A stretch of DNA of 64,000 bases from Hyphomicrobiales bacterium (GTDB lineage Bacteria > Pseudomonadota > Alphaproteobacteria > Rhizobiales > Rhizobiaceae): NCBI GenBank assembly GCA_900472925.1, contig UCJU01000007.1, positions 366,810 to 430,809 on the forward strand, in the 5' to 3' direction. The position numbers and the translations under genes are program-made. Shown one piece after another: positions 25,288 through 33,348 of the stretch. The notes beneath the pieces are model-generated. The model ran no database searches and was not told the DNA's origin. It saw nothing but the letters and a program-made list of their open reading frames with translations. Each line of letters starts with the position of its first letter. Position 1 is the stretch's first letter.

Positions 25288-26053
25288 TTGTGTCTCCGGG
25301 CTTGGCCAAGCGCGCAAAAATCAGGATCACGGTCATCGAGCCGAGCAACAGCACGGTCGAAATCGCATTGATTTCAGGGGTAAAGCCCTTGCGGATTGAG
25401 GAGTAGATCTGCACCGGCAGCGTGGTGAAGCCGGGCGTTGCAAGGAAATAGGAAATCACGAACTGGTCGAGCGAGACCGCGAAGGCAAACAGGGCAGCCC
25501 CCAGGATGCTCGGGTAAAGCAGCGGCAGCGTGACCGAGAAGAAGGCATGCACCGGGGTGGAGCCCAGGCTCATAGCGGCTTCTTCCAGGTCGGCGCGGAT
25601 GGTCCGGAAACCGGTTCCCACCACCAGCACCACATAGGGGATGGCGAGAGCGACGTGACCGATGAGAATGGCGTGCATGCCGCGGCCGATGCCGGTCCAG
25701 TAAAAGAAGATCAGCATGGCCGTGCCGGTGATCAGCCATGGAATGGCGATTGGCGGCAGCAGCATGATCTGCAGCAAGCTCTTTCCCCGAAAGGTGCTGC
25801 GCGACAAGGCGACCGATGCCAGCGTGCCAAGCACTGTGGCGACAACAGCGGTGATGACAGCGATGATGATGCTGTTCACGCCTGCCGTCAGCAGGATGCT
25901 GTTGTTCCAGAGCGCCTCATACCAGCGGGTGGAAAAGGTGAATGGCAGCTCATAGAGCGGCGAGGCGTTGAAGCCCATGGCCATCATCACGAGGATCGGG
26001 GTGTACAGAAAGACCAGGATGGCGATCAGATAGAAACGACCAAGCGATTTCAT
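25274..26053 (-). CDS. ABC transporter permease, PotC type
   Basis: 259-residue inner-membrane permease with about six membrane segments and an EAA loop (RADLEEAAMSLGSTPVHAFFSVTLP). The ATG at 26053 has GGAGG seven bases upstream and gives the standard N-terminus; longer versions run into the previous gene. It pairs with the PotB-type permease that ends 13 bases upstream. Confidence 0.92.
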   Translation of the reverse strand: MKSLGRFYLIAILVFLYTPILVMMAMGFNASPLYELPFTFSTRWYEALWNNSILLTAGVNSIIIAVITAVVATVLGTLASVALSRSTFRGKSLLQIMLLPPIAIPWLITGTAMLIFFYWTGIGRGMHAILIGHVALAIPYVVLVVGTGFRTIRADLEEAAMSLGSTPVHAFFSVTLPLLYPSILGAALFAFAVSLDQFVISYFLATPGFTTLPVQIYSSIRKGFTPEINAISTVLLLGSMTVILIFARLAKPGDTSDKR

Positions 26054-26066
26054 TCGGTCAGCCTCC

Positions 26067-26981
26067 CTAAGCTGTCGTGCCGCGGCGCAGGACGCCGGAA
26101 AATGTTGCAAAGATCGCAAGCACGACGGCCAGCAGCGTGAAGGACAGCGAGGCGCCGAGCGGCCAGTTGAAGGCTTGCGTGAACTGGTCCTCGATGACGG
26201 TGCCCATGGTCACGCCGACGCGGCCACCAAGAATGCGGGGTTCCATGAAGGAGCCGATCACCGGGACGAATGTCAGCACGGCGCCTGATGCCAGGCCGGG
26301 TGCTGCCAGTGGCAGGAGAACCTTGAACAGGATGGTCCACCACCGTGCACCAAGGCTGGCGGCTGCCTCGATGATTGCATCATCAATGGTGACCAGCGCG
26401 ATATAGCAGGTGAGGATCATGTAGGGCAGGTAGCCATGCACCAGGCCGAGGACGATTGCATAGCGGCTGTAGAGAAAGCCGATGGAGCCTGCGCCCGGGA
26501 ATATCATGTGGAAGATCGTGTCGAGGAAGCCATTCTCGCGCAGCACCATCGTCCAGGAGAACACGCGCACGAGGCCATTGGTCCAGAATGGTAGGAGGAT
26601 GAGGATCAGCAGCATCTCGCGCGTCTTGCCGAAGGTGGAGCGGGCAAGTGCGACGGCCGCCAGAAAGCCAAGCACGGCACAGGCGACTGTCGTCCAGAAG
26701 CCGATGAGCAGCGAGGTGAAGGCAATGCCGAGAAGATAGGGCTGGTCGATGAAAGCGCGATACTGCTTCAATGTGAAGATGATCGGAGCCTTGCCCATCG
26801 GGGTCGACGCCATGAAGCTGAAGACCAGCATGGTCAGCAGCGGCAAGAAGACGGCGAGTGTCAACCAGGCATAAGTCGGCATCAGCAGTGCCGTCGTCGA
26901 CAGCCACGAGGGAAGGGGACGACGTATGCGCGGACCCGAAGGTCCGCGCTCTGACGTCAATGTCAGATTGTCATTCTGCAT
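26067..26981 (-). CDS. ABC transporter permease, PotB type
   Basis: 304-residue permease with six predicted membrane segments and the EAA-type loop DDAIIEAAASLGARWWTILFKVLLP. The start ATG at 26981 overlaps the end of the binding-protein gene by 11 bases. It forms the membrane channel with the PotC-type protein. PotB/PotC systems carry polyamines, opines and many other small organic solutes, so the family does not set the ligand. Confidence 0.92.
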   Translation of the reverse strand: MQNDNLTLTSERGPSGPRIRRPLPSWLSTTALLMPTYAWLTLAVFLPLLTMLVFSFMASTPMGKAPIIFTLKQYRAFIDQPYLLGIAFTSLLIGFWTTVACAVLGFLAAVALARSTFGKTREMLLILILLPFWTNGLVRVFSWTMVLRENGFLDTIFHMIFPGAGSIGFLYSRYAIVLGLVHGYLPYMILTCYIALVTIDDAIIEAAASLGARWWTILFKVLLPLAAPGLASGAVLTFVPVIGSFMEPRILGGRVGVTMGTVIEDQFTQAFNWPLGASLSFTLLAVVLAIFATFSGVLRRGTTA

Positions 26982-28047
26982 AGAAGGCTTTCACTTCCTG
27001 CCACAAGTTGTTGAAAGCTTCCCGGCGGTCATCCGGCAGAGCCGACATGATGCCCATGGTCTTCAGGTATTCAGGCTTGTGAACCTGGCGGGAAAGGTCA
27101 TCGGCAGGCAGGGATTGGAGAGCGGCCGAGTTGGACGAGGCGGGAGCGCCGACCTTGGTTGCCCATTCGACATAGAAGGTCGGGTCGATCAGCCAGTTGG
27201 CGAAAGCGAGCGCGCCTTCGACGTTCGGAGCCGATGCCGGGATTCCGAGGCCATCCACCCAGCCAATGCCGCCTTCCTTGGGGACAACGAACTGAACGGG
27301 GAGCTTCGAGTTGCGCTTCGAGCGCACCGAACCGCCCGACCAGAAGAGCGAAAGATCGAATTCCTTCGCGGCGAACGACTTGTTCCACTGATCTTCGGTG
27401 GACCAGAGAAGCTTGACATTCGGCTTGATCGACTTCAGCGCGGCAGTGACAGCGGCAAGGTCCTTCGGATCGTTGATATCCTGGCCGCTCATCAGCGCGC
27501 CGACACCAACGTTGATGATGGGATCGTCGTCCATCGCGACGCGGCCCTTGTAGGCGGGGTCCGCCAGCACCTTGTAGCTGTCAGGCGTCGGCATGCCGTC
27601 ACGGATCGCCAGCGAGGTCATGCCCCATACCCACGGAACAGCATAGCCCTTGCCGTCCTTCAGGAAGTTGGCGTTGGAGCGCAGGTTTGAGTCGATGTTG
27701 GCAGCGTTAGGAACCTTGTCGAAATCGATCGGCTGCAGCAGGTCTTCTGCCGTTGCCTGGGCGCAGCGCGCGGCGTTGAGAACGACCAAGTCGTAGGCGC
27801 CCGGATTTGTGCGCAGCTTGGTCAGCATTTCTGACTCGGAACTGTAGTAGTCGTGGATGACTTCGATGCCAGTCTTGGCAGCGAATTCCTTGATGGACCA
27901 GGCTTCGTCGGTGCCGTAGCCCTGCCAGTTGAGAACCGTAATCTTGCTGGCCGAAAAGGCCATGCGCGGCATGGTCGAGAAGGCCGCGCCGGCGATCATT
28001 GCGCCGGACATCAGCTTCAGTGTGTTGCGTCTTGTGATTTCAGTCAT
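26971..28047 (-). CDS. Tat-exported solute-binding protein, polyamine type (PotD/PotF-like)
   Basis: 358-residue periplasmic binding protein. The N-terminus MTEITRRNTLKLMSGAMIAG is a twin-arginine signal (RRNTLK), so it is exported folded. The mature part has the PotD-family openings ITVLNWQGYGTDEAWS and SEMLTKLRTNPGAYDLVV. The ATG at 28047 has GAGGGG seven bases upstream; five further codons are open. First gene of an operon of seven that ends with the GH3 enzyme. The family's usual acidic polyamine contacts cannot be checked by eye, so the ligand is open. Confidence 0.92.
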   Translation of the reverse strand: MTEITRRNTLKLMSGAMIAGAAFSTMPRMAFSASKITVLNWQGYGTDEAWSIKEFAAKTGIEVIHDYYSSESEMLTKLRTNPGAYDLVVLNAARCAQATAEDLLQPIDFDKVPNAANIDSNLRSNANFLKDGKGYAVPWVWGMTSLAIRDGMPTPDSYKVLADPAYKGRVAMDDDPIINVGVGALMSGQDINDPKDLAAVTAALKSIKPNVKLLWSTEDQWNKSFAAKEFDLSLFWSGGSVRSKRNSKLPVQFVVPKEGGIGWVDGLGIPASAPNVEGALAFANWLIDPTFYVEWATKVGAPASSNSAALQSLPADDLSRQVHKPEYLKTMGIMSALPDDRREAFNNLWQEVKAFYAE

Positions 28048-28158
28048 TGTGTAACCCCTCATGAAAATTCACTGTTTTCAGTGTCCACGGCCGCAGCCGA
28101 CAACGCAGGCGATCTAAAAATCAAAGGCAATCCGCGCTTTACAAAACGCAACTTTTGA

Positions 28159-28170
28159 TTTGTACACAAA
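28159..28170. promoter_or_regulatory. Operator-like palindrome TTTGT-AC-ACAAA
   Basis: Perfect five-base inverted repeat with a two-base centre, 112 bases upstream of the binding-protein start. Its arms resemble those of the palindrome at 28357. Candidate site for the MarR protein encoded in this operon or for another local regulator. Confidence 0.45.
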
Positions 28171-28356
28171 ATAATCTAGGAGAGGCAAACAATCTGGGAA
28201 TGCCTATCTGAAAGCAAGCGTCTAGCAGCGCCGCTCTGCGTGACGCCAATATAAACACAATTCTTTCAGTCACATTCAGTATGTTGACGACATCATGAGC
28301 AGCGCTCCGATGCGCAGACTTCTGTTCAACCCTCTTGCTCTTGCGGCAGTTTTTTT

Positions 28357-28370
28357 ATTTGTATGCAAAT
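28357..28370. promoter_or_regulatory. Operator-like palindrome ATTTG-TATG-CAAAT
   Basis: Perfect five-base inverted repeat with a four-base centre, 33 bases behind the GH63 stop and about 310 bases upstream of the binding-protein start. It shares the TTTGTA-x-(A/C)AAA pattern with the site at 28159, which suggests one regulator binds both. Confidence 0.4.
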
Positions 28371-28402
28371 TAATATGCGTATTTGCCGCATGTCAAGTTC
28401 CA

Positions 28403-30649
28403 TCAAGTGCCATTGATGGCCGCGCCGTCAAAAAAATAGAGATTCAATTTCCGGCCTAGGGCGGAGGACGGAATTTCGACGCGGACGCCGTCCGCAACCG
28501 CCTCGAAAGCGATGTCCTTTCCATCCAGCCGCGCCGCCACGATGCTGCGTGGAGCGATGTGCGGCAGGCTGATAAAACCGGCGCTATCCACCCGTCCGAT
28601 CGTGCAGGCGAAGCCTGTATCGCTGTAGGCGATCTGCGAGAGGGTCGTATGGAGGTCGGTCGTCACCGACGGGCGTCCGTCCAGCGTCATCTCCAGCAGG
28701 CCATCGGCGATGGATACCGACATCATTCCGGAAGGAGACAACATCGGTCCGATCGAAATATCGGCGCCTGTGTTTTGCAGTGTCCAGCCGGTCCAAGGAT
28801 CGAAGTCAACAATCTCGCCGACGGCCATCAGTGGCAGCAAGGCGGCCCAGATATAGAAGGGATCCGTATCGCCCTGGTCCATCGCTTCACCGGTCACTGC
28901 ATTGTAGTTTTCCGATGCGATGCGGTTCTTGCTCCAGTTTTTCATGAAGAGTTCATAGCTCTGACGCGCAAGCTTGCTTGCCTCGGCCGCAAAGCCGTAG
29001 CGGCGTAGGCCGAGCCAGACCATGTAGTTAACGTTCGGCCAGATGCGACCGCGCCAGTAGACGTTGTCGGCAAAGGCCGGATCGTCCCGCGTGGCGTTCG
29101 GCAGCGGGTACTGGCCGCCAAATGTGGTTTCGTCAGCAAGGTGCTTGAGGAGCTGCTCGGCCTGCTCTGGAGTGGCCGCGCCGCACAGCAGGGGATAGAA
29201 ACTGGTCGGCGACAGCGACCGCACGAAGCCGCCGTGCCGCTGCCGGTTGGCAAAGATGCCGCGGCTTTCGTCCCACAGATGCTCCGAGATCAGCTTGCGG
29301 CACCGCTCGGCGACGCCCCCGAATTCCCGAGAATCGTCATCCTTGCCGAGAACGACGGCCATTTTCGCCAGCATTTCGGCATCGAGCACGGCGGCGCAGT
29401 TCAGACCCAGATCGAGCGTCGACAGGGTTCGGGTGACCGGATCATAAACCGCCTCGTCATGGGTGGCGGAATTGTCCATGCCGGTTTCGTTGCGCGCGGC
29501 AAAATGTGTGCCCTTGTAAAGACCTTCGCCGACATCGGATGTGCCACAGGACAACAGTCCGAAAGCGTCCGGATCTCGGTTCTTGCGCCACCAGCGTTGA
29601 TTGCGAGCCAGCGCATCGTAGCTTGCGGCCAGCAGCGACCGTTCGCCGGTGCGCTGATAGAGTTGCCAGGCAACAAGCGCGCCGTTCGGGTGCTGGCTGC
29701 GATCCACCCAGGCATCATTGGAGGTAACGATGCAGGCGATGTTTCCCTGGGGCGTGGCGCTGGCCATGGCCGTCGCCATATTCTCGCGGGCCAGATCCGC
29801 GTCGAAGACGCCGGCCAGCAGTGCCGCAAACAGCTGGTCATTGTACCAGACTGCAAACTTTCCGAGATTCCAAATGCGGGTCACGGCCGTGTATGGCCGC
29901 GCATTGGTCTCATCCCAGATCGTATTCCAGGCAACGACGTCACGGATCGCATCCAGCGATCCCTCGTAAGTGCCGCTATGTGCGCTCGGAACATCAGTGG
30001 CAGTGTCGGATGCCAGGCACGCCTGAGCTTTCTCAATGGCAAGCTCGGCGCTGTCGGCCACTGCAGCGGCGTAGGCGCCCTCGCGCATCATTTCCAGGTT
30101 GAAGCGCAGCGCAAGGACAGGCGCCTCGTTCTTGCGGCTGGCCGTGTAGAAATAGCCGTTCGTCTCGAAATCGGCACGCAAGGCGTCGATCGTGTCATGT
30201 CCGGTGACATGCACCGGCGGCTGCGCCGTGGCAACGGCTACGAAACGCGTGCCGATCTTGACGAGCGTGATGCCGCGGCCTGCGTCATGCACAACAACCT
30301 CGCCGCTGTCGGCGGAGATGGCCAGCGTCAGCCAGAAGCGCAAGCCCCATTCGCCGGAAGCCTTGCCTTTCCAGCTGCCGCGAACCGCGAAGGGGTCGGA
30401 TTTGTCCGTGCTGAACGCAACGGTCGTACCGCTATGCTCGGTTTCCAGCTCGATCAGCGATCCGTCTATGGCGTGGCGGCCGAGCCGAACGGTGTCGCGG
30501 CGCGGCTCTATGGCAGACGTCGTCCTGCTGCGCGTGGAATAGAGAACGGGCGTGATCCGCACGCCAAGTGGCAGGAACACCATTTCGGCCGGCCGGTCGG
30601 ACCAGCTGTTCCAGGCGCGCATCAGGGGAACTGTCGAATGTTTCAGCAT
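28403..30649 (-). CDS. GH63-like glycoside hydrolase, cytoplasmic
   Basis: 748-residue protein with an N-terminal beta-rich domain and a C-terminal (alpha/alpha)6 barrel. Barrel signatures are YWRGRIWPNVNYMVWLGLRRYG and, near the C-terminus, GDTDPFYIWAALLPLMA, which match GH63 alpha-glucosidases such as YgjK and the related mannosylglycerate hydrolases. There is no signal peptide. It starts four bases after the GH106-like gene, so the two are translated together, and they follow nicB by ten bases. It would release a sugar from a small imported glycoside. The exact linkage cannot be inferred. Confidence 0.8.
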   Translation of the reverse strand: MLKHSTVPLMRAWNSWSDRPAEMVFLPLGVRITPVLYSTRSRTTSAIEPRRDTVRLGRHAIDGSLIELETEHSGTTVAFSTDKSDPFAVRGSWKGKASGEWGLRFWLTLAISADSGEVVVHDAGRGITLVKIGTRFVAVATAQPPVHVTGHDTIDALRADFETNGYFYTASRKNEAPVLALRFNLEMMREGAYAAAVADSAELAIEKAQACLASDTATDVPSAHSGTYEGSLDAIRDVVAWNTIWDETNARPYTAVTRIWNLGKFAVWYNDQLFAALLAGVFDADLARENMATAMASATPQGNIACIVTSNDAWVDRSQHPNGALVAWQLYQRTGERSLLAASYDALARNQRWWRKNRDPDAFGLLSCGTSDVGEGLYKGTHFAARNETGMDNSATHDEAVYDPVTRTLSTLDLGLNCAAVLDAEMLAKMAVVLGKDDDSREFGGVAERCRKLISEHLWDESRGIFANRQRHGGFVRSLSPTSFYPLLCGAATPEQAEQLLKHLADETTFGGQYPLPNATRDDPAFADNVYWRGRIWPNVNYMVWLGLRRYGFAAEASKLARQSYELFMKNWSKNRIASENYNAVTGEAMDQGDTDPFYIWAALLPLMAVGEIVDFDPWTGWTLQNTGADISIGPMLSPSGMMSVSIADGLLEMTLDGRPSVTTDLHTTLSQIAYSDTGFACTIGRVDSAGFISLPHIAPRSIVAARLDGKDIAFEAVADGVRVEIPSSALGRKLNLYFFDGAAINGT

Positions 30650-30653
30650 GGCT

Positions 30654-33338
30654 CTATTCCGGTCGGTTTTGCAGCGGCACGAGGAGAGGTGGGGCTGTCA
30701 GCCCGCTCTTGTCCGGGGCGCTGCCGAGATAGGGTGTGTTGTCGTAATAGCGGTTTGCGGCCGTGTTGGCGACACATAGCTCGAGCGTATGTGTTCCGGC
30801 GGCAAGATGACCAAGCGCCACGCGATAGGGCCGCCAGCCTCGTCGGCCCGCTTCGGTACCGTCTATGAAGGCGGTCACCGCCGTATGTACTGCAGGCAAC
30901 TCCAGTATCCAGTCGCTTGCGGTTTCTGTGTTGAAGGAGAGGCGGTAGATGCCGATCCCGCTAAAGGCCGCAAAGCCTTGTTCTTCCCAGCCGGTTTCCA
31001 CGGAGATCGGCGTAAATGTCTGGTCCTCGTCAGGGGCAAATCTCCATCCGGTCGCCAGCGTCACAGTCCGGCCTCTGTCCAACGCTGGCTGACTTGAGAG
31101 CTGAGCGGGTCCGGTTGCCAGCCCTTTATTTGGACGCAGGCGGATGCAGCGGACTTCCTGCGGCCCGAGTAGGACGGTCAGTTGCCTGACGTCCACAGGC
31201 ATTGCCACGCATCCCTTTTCTGCATCCCATATTTCGTATTCGAAGCCGTCTGCGAGCAGGATGTCAAAACGGATATCCCGCGTTTCGTCATTAAAGGCGA
31301 CCATGCGCCACCAACCGTCCGAATCGTGACCGACCCAGTGCCACAGCTTGTCACCCGCTATCCGGGGTCCGGCATGTGCAAGCGTCGATAGAAGGTCGGA
31401 GATTGTACCGGCATCCGGCATCTCTTCAAAATGACTGGTGACGTCGACAGCGAGGGTTTCCGACCCAGTGCAGATCAGTGAGACGCGTTCACCGGAAGAC
31501 CAGACCTGTCCGCCTGCGGCCTTGAACGCATCAAGCCGCTCCATCGTCACGGCTGCCTCCAGCACGGTAACGGACGGCAGGACCACGGCATCGAAGGCGA
31601 GGCCGGATGCCAGCAGGCGTCCGCCATGGAGAGTCGCGTTCGCGATATCCGCCTCGCTCACGAAAATGAAGTCGCATCCTTGCATCAGCAGTTGCTCGCA
31701 CCAGGCGCCGATATGGGCGGCATGGCTGTGGCGGGGCCCTTCGGCAAAGGCTGTATACAGGGGATAGAGGATCGCGACCGGCGTCCGAGGCTTGGCCGGT
31801 TCGATGAAGGCGGAAATGCGCGCGATCTCCACGGCAAAAAGATCGTGATAGGCCCACCAGGGCTCGAAGTTAATGCCGGGTGCGAAATCGAAGCGCGGAT
31901 TGGTGAAGGGTGTCGGGTCGTTGTCACGGCCGTCCGTCTGATAGACGCCGTGCCAAAGGAACTGCCGGGCGCCGAGGCAGGTAAGGCGGATGGCTTGAGC
32001 GCGTGCAGCCTCGAGCGTCACCTCCCACTGGCCGGCCGCCCTTACTTCTGTGCGTCTGGCGCTGAAATAGGTTTCTACGACGCAGCGGCTGCGTCCGTTC
32101 GAGCGGGCGACGGAATCGCCCAGCTTGGGGGAAAGCTGCGGATCGAGGTTGTTGGCATCTACCGCTGTCTCGTGACGAAAGCCGTCAATGCCGAAGAAAT
32201 CGACAGCCGGAGCGGCCCGGGGATCGATGCTGGTGAAGCCGCCGTTCAACGCCCACGAACCGACGTGGGAGAGCACCTCATGTCCCGTGAGGACGATGCG
32301 CTTTTCCTCTGCCCAGCTCCGGAGCGTCCCGAAGAAGGCCTCGTTCATCACCGCGGAGTAGGCAGCGTAAAATTGCGCCCGTAGCTGCAGGGTTTCCGGC
32401 CCGATATCGCGCAAGAGCGAAAGCAGGGCGATGGCGAAGGACGTCATAGTCTTGGATTCGATGCGGTGGCGAAGCTCAGGCGCAAACAGAAGGCTGTTGC
32501 CGAGATTGCCTGCCATCTGGTCCCAGCGATAGAAGCCTGGAGCTGGCTGGTCGTAGAAGACGGATTCGACGGTATCGGGCACATGTTCGCCAAGGGCCGC
32601 GACGATGGGTTGAAGGCCGACCTCGATGAAGCGCTCGGCCGCTTCCGGCAAGAGGTAGTTGATGATCCTCGAGGTCCCGGACCGGGCGCTGATGAAAACG
32701 GACAGCGTCTGCCCGGATGCGATCTCGCCATCGTAGCCATAATTGCAGGACAGGTGATCGGAAGCCATGATGCGGATCTTCGACTTGACGTCGACGATAT
32801 CGCCCAATCTGCCGACTGCGTCGGACGGATGCAGCAGCGCCGCCTCGATCGTCCATTCGCACCATTCGATGCGCCCGCCCTCATATTGCCAAGCCAAGAT
32901 ATCGGCGCCCATCTTGAGCGTGAATGACGGATGGATGCCGCTGATCTGGCCTTGCGCCTTTTCAGAGGACGACCAGAACAGATGGCGCTCGCGCAACTCA
33001 TCGCGACCGGCAACGGTGCGGCCGCCCGCATGGCCGCTGATCCAGTTGTAGTCGTCGTAGATGCCGAGCTCCAGCCCGAGCTTGGCTGCGATATCAACCG
33101 CAAACCTGTAGGCGGCAAGGTAATCTGGGGAGAGATACAGGTCCAGTGGCATGGCAAGTCGCGCCTGGATCAGGATGGTGCCGATGCCCTTGGCCTGGAA
33201 ATCGGCAAGCTGTGTCCGGCAGGTCGCCTCGTCTGGGATGCTGTGCCAGAACCAGTAGGCGGAAGGGCGGAACGCCGCTGTCGGACTCTGGAAGAGCGCC
33301 CGGCTGTCGATATGCCCGATGGTTGCTGTGTCCGGCAA
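30654..33338 (-). CDS. GH106-like glycoside hydrolase (alpha-L-rhamnosidase type), cytoplasmic
   Basis: About 894 residues. The N-terminal barrel carries the GH106-type pattern AYWFWHSIPDEATCRTQLADF, then a GIGTILI strand and LGIYDDYNWISG; the C-terminus is a beta-sandwich with AAGTHTLELCVANTAAN. No signal peptide is present. The most likely start is TTG at 33338, ten bases after the nicB stop, with AGGGAA a few bases upstream; no ATG fits, and the longer open frame would run back into nicB. GH106 enzymes remove rhamnose from plant glycosides. Divergence from the core family is considerable, so the sugar removed is uncertain. Confidence 0.72.
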   Translation of the reverse strand: MPDTATIGHIDSRALFQSPTAAFRPSAYWFWHSIPDEATCRTQLADFQAKGIGTILIQARLAMPLDLYLSPDYLAAYRFAVDIAAKLGLELGIYDDYNWISGHAGGRTVAGRDELRERHLFWSSSEKAQGQISGIHPSFTLKMGADILAWQYEGGRIEWCEWTIEAALLHPSDAVGRLGDIVDVKSKIRIMASDHLSCNYGYDGEIASGQTLSVFISARSGTSRIINYLLPEAAERFIEVGLQPIVAALGEHVPDTVESVFYDQPAPGFYRWDQMAGNLGNSLLFAPELRHRIESKTMTSFAIALLSLLRDIGPETLQLRAQFYAAYSAVMNEAFFGTLRSWAEEKRIVLTGHEVLSHVGSWALNGGFTSIDPRAAPAVDFFGIDGFRHETAVDANNLDPQLSPKLGDSVARSNGRSRCVVETYFSARRTEVRAAGQWEVTLEAARAQAIRLTCLGARQFLWHGVYQTDGRDNDPTPFTNPRFDFAPGINFEPWWAYHDLFAVEIARISAFIEPAKPRTPVAILYPLYTAFAEGPRHSHAAHIGAWCEQLLMQGCDFIFVSEADIANATLHGGRLLASGLAFDAVVLPSVTVLEAAVTMERLDAFKAAGGQVWSSGERVSLICTGSETLAVDVTSHFEEMPDAGTISDLLSTLAHAGPRIAGDKLWHWVGHDSDGWWRMVAFNDETRDIRFDILLADGFEYEIWDAEKGCVAMPVDVRQLTVLLGPQEVRCIRLRPNKGLATGPAQLSSQPALDRGRTVTLATGWRFAPDEDQTFTPISVETGWEEQGFAAFSGIGIYRLSFNTETASDWILELPAVHTAVTAFIDGTEAGRRGWRPYRVALGHLAAGTHTLELCVANTAANRYYDNTPYLGSAPDKSGLTAPPLLVPLQNRPE

Positions 33339-33348
33339 TGCATTTTCC

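Larger units (their letters stand above)
28048..28402. other. Promoter region between the transporter operon and the GH63 gene
   Basis: 355 bases, AT-rich compared with its surroundings, without a credible gene. It must hold the promoter of the minus-strand transporter operon. Two palindromes are listed separately. No clear -35/-10 pair could be chosen with confidence. Confidence 0.6.

Noticed and set aside
28048..28402. Small gene in the gap before the transporter operon
   Set aside because: No start with a ribosome-binding site and no coding-like sequence; the stretch is AT-rich promoter DNA with palindromes.
29141..30868. Open frame of 575 codons on the plus strand across GH63 and the end of GH106
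   Set aside because: It spans two real genes and their junction in antisense and shows no recognisable motif.
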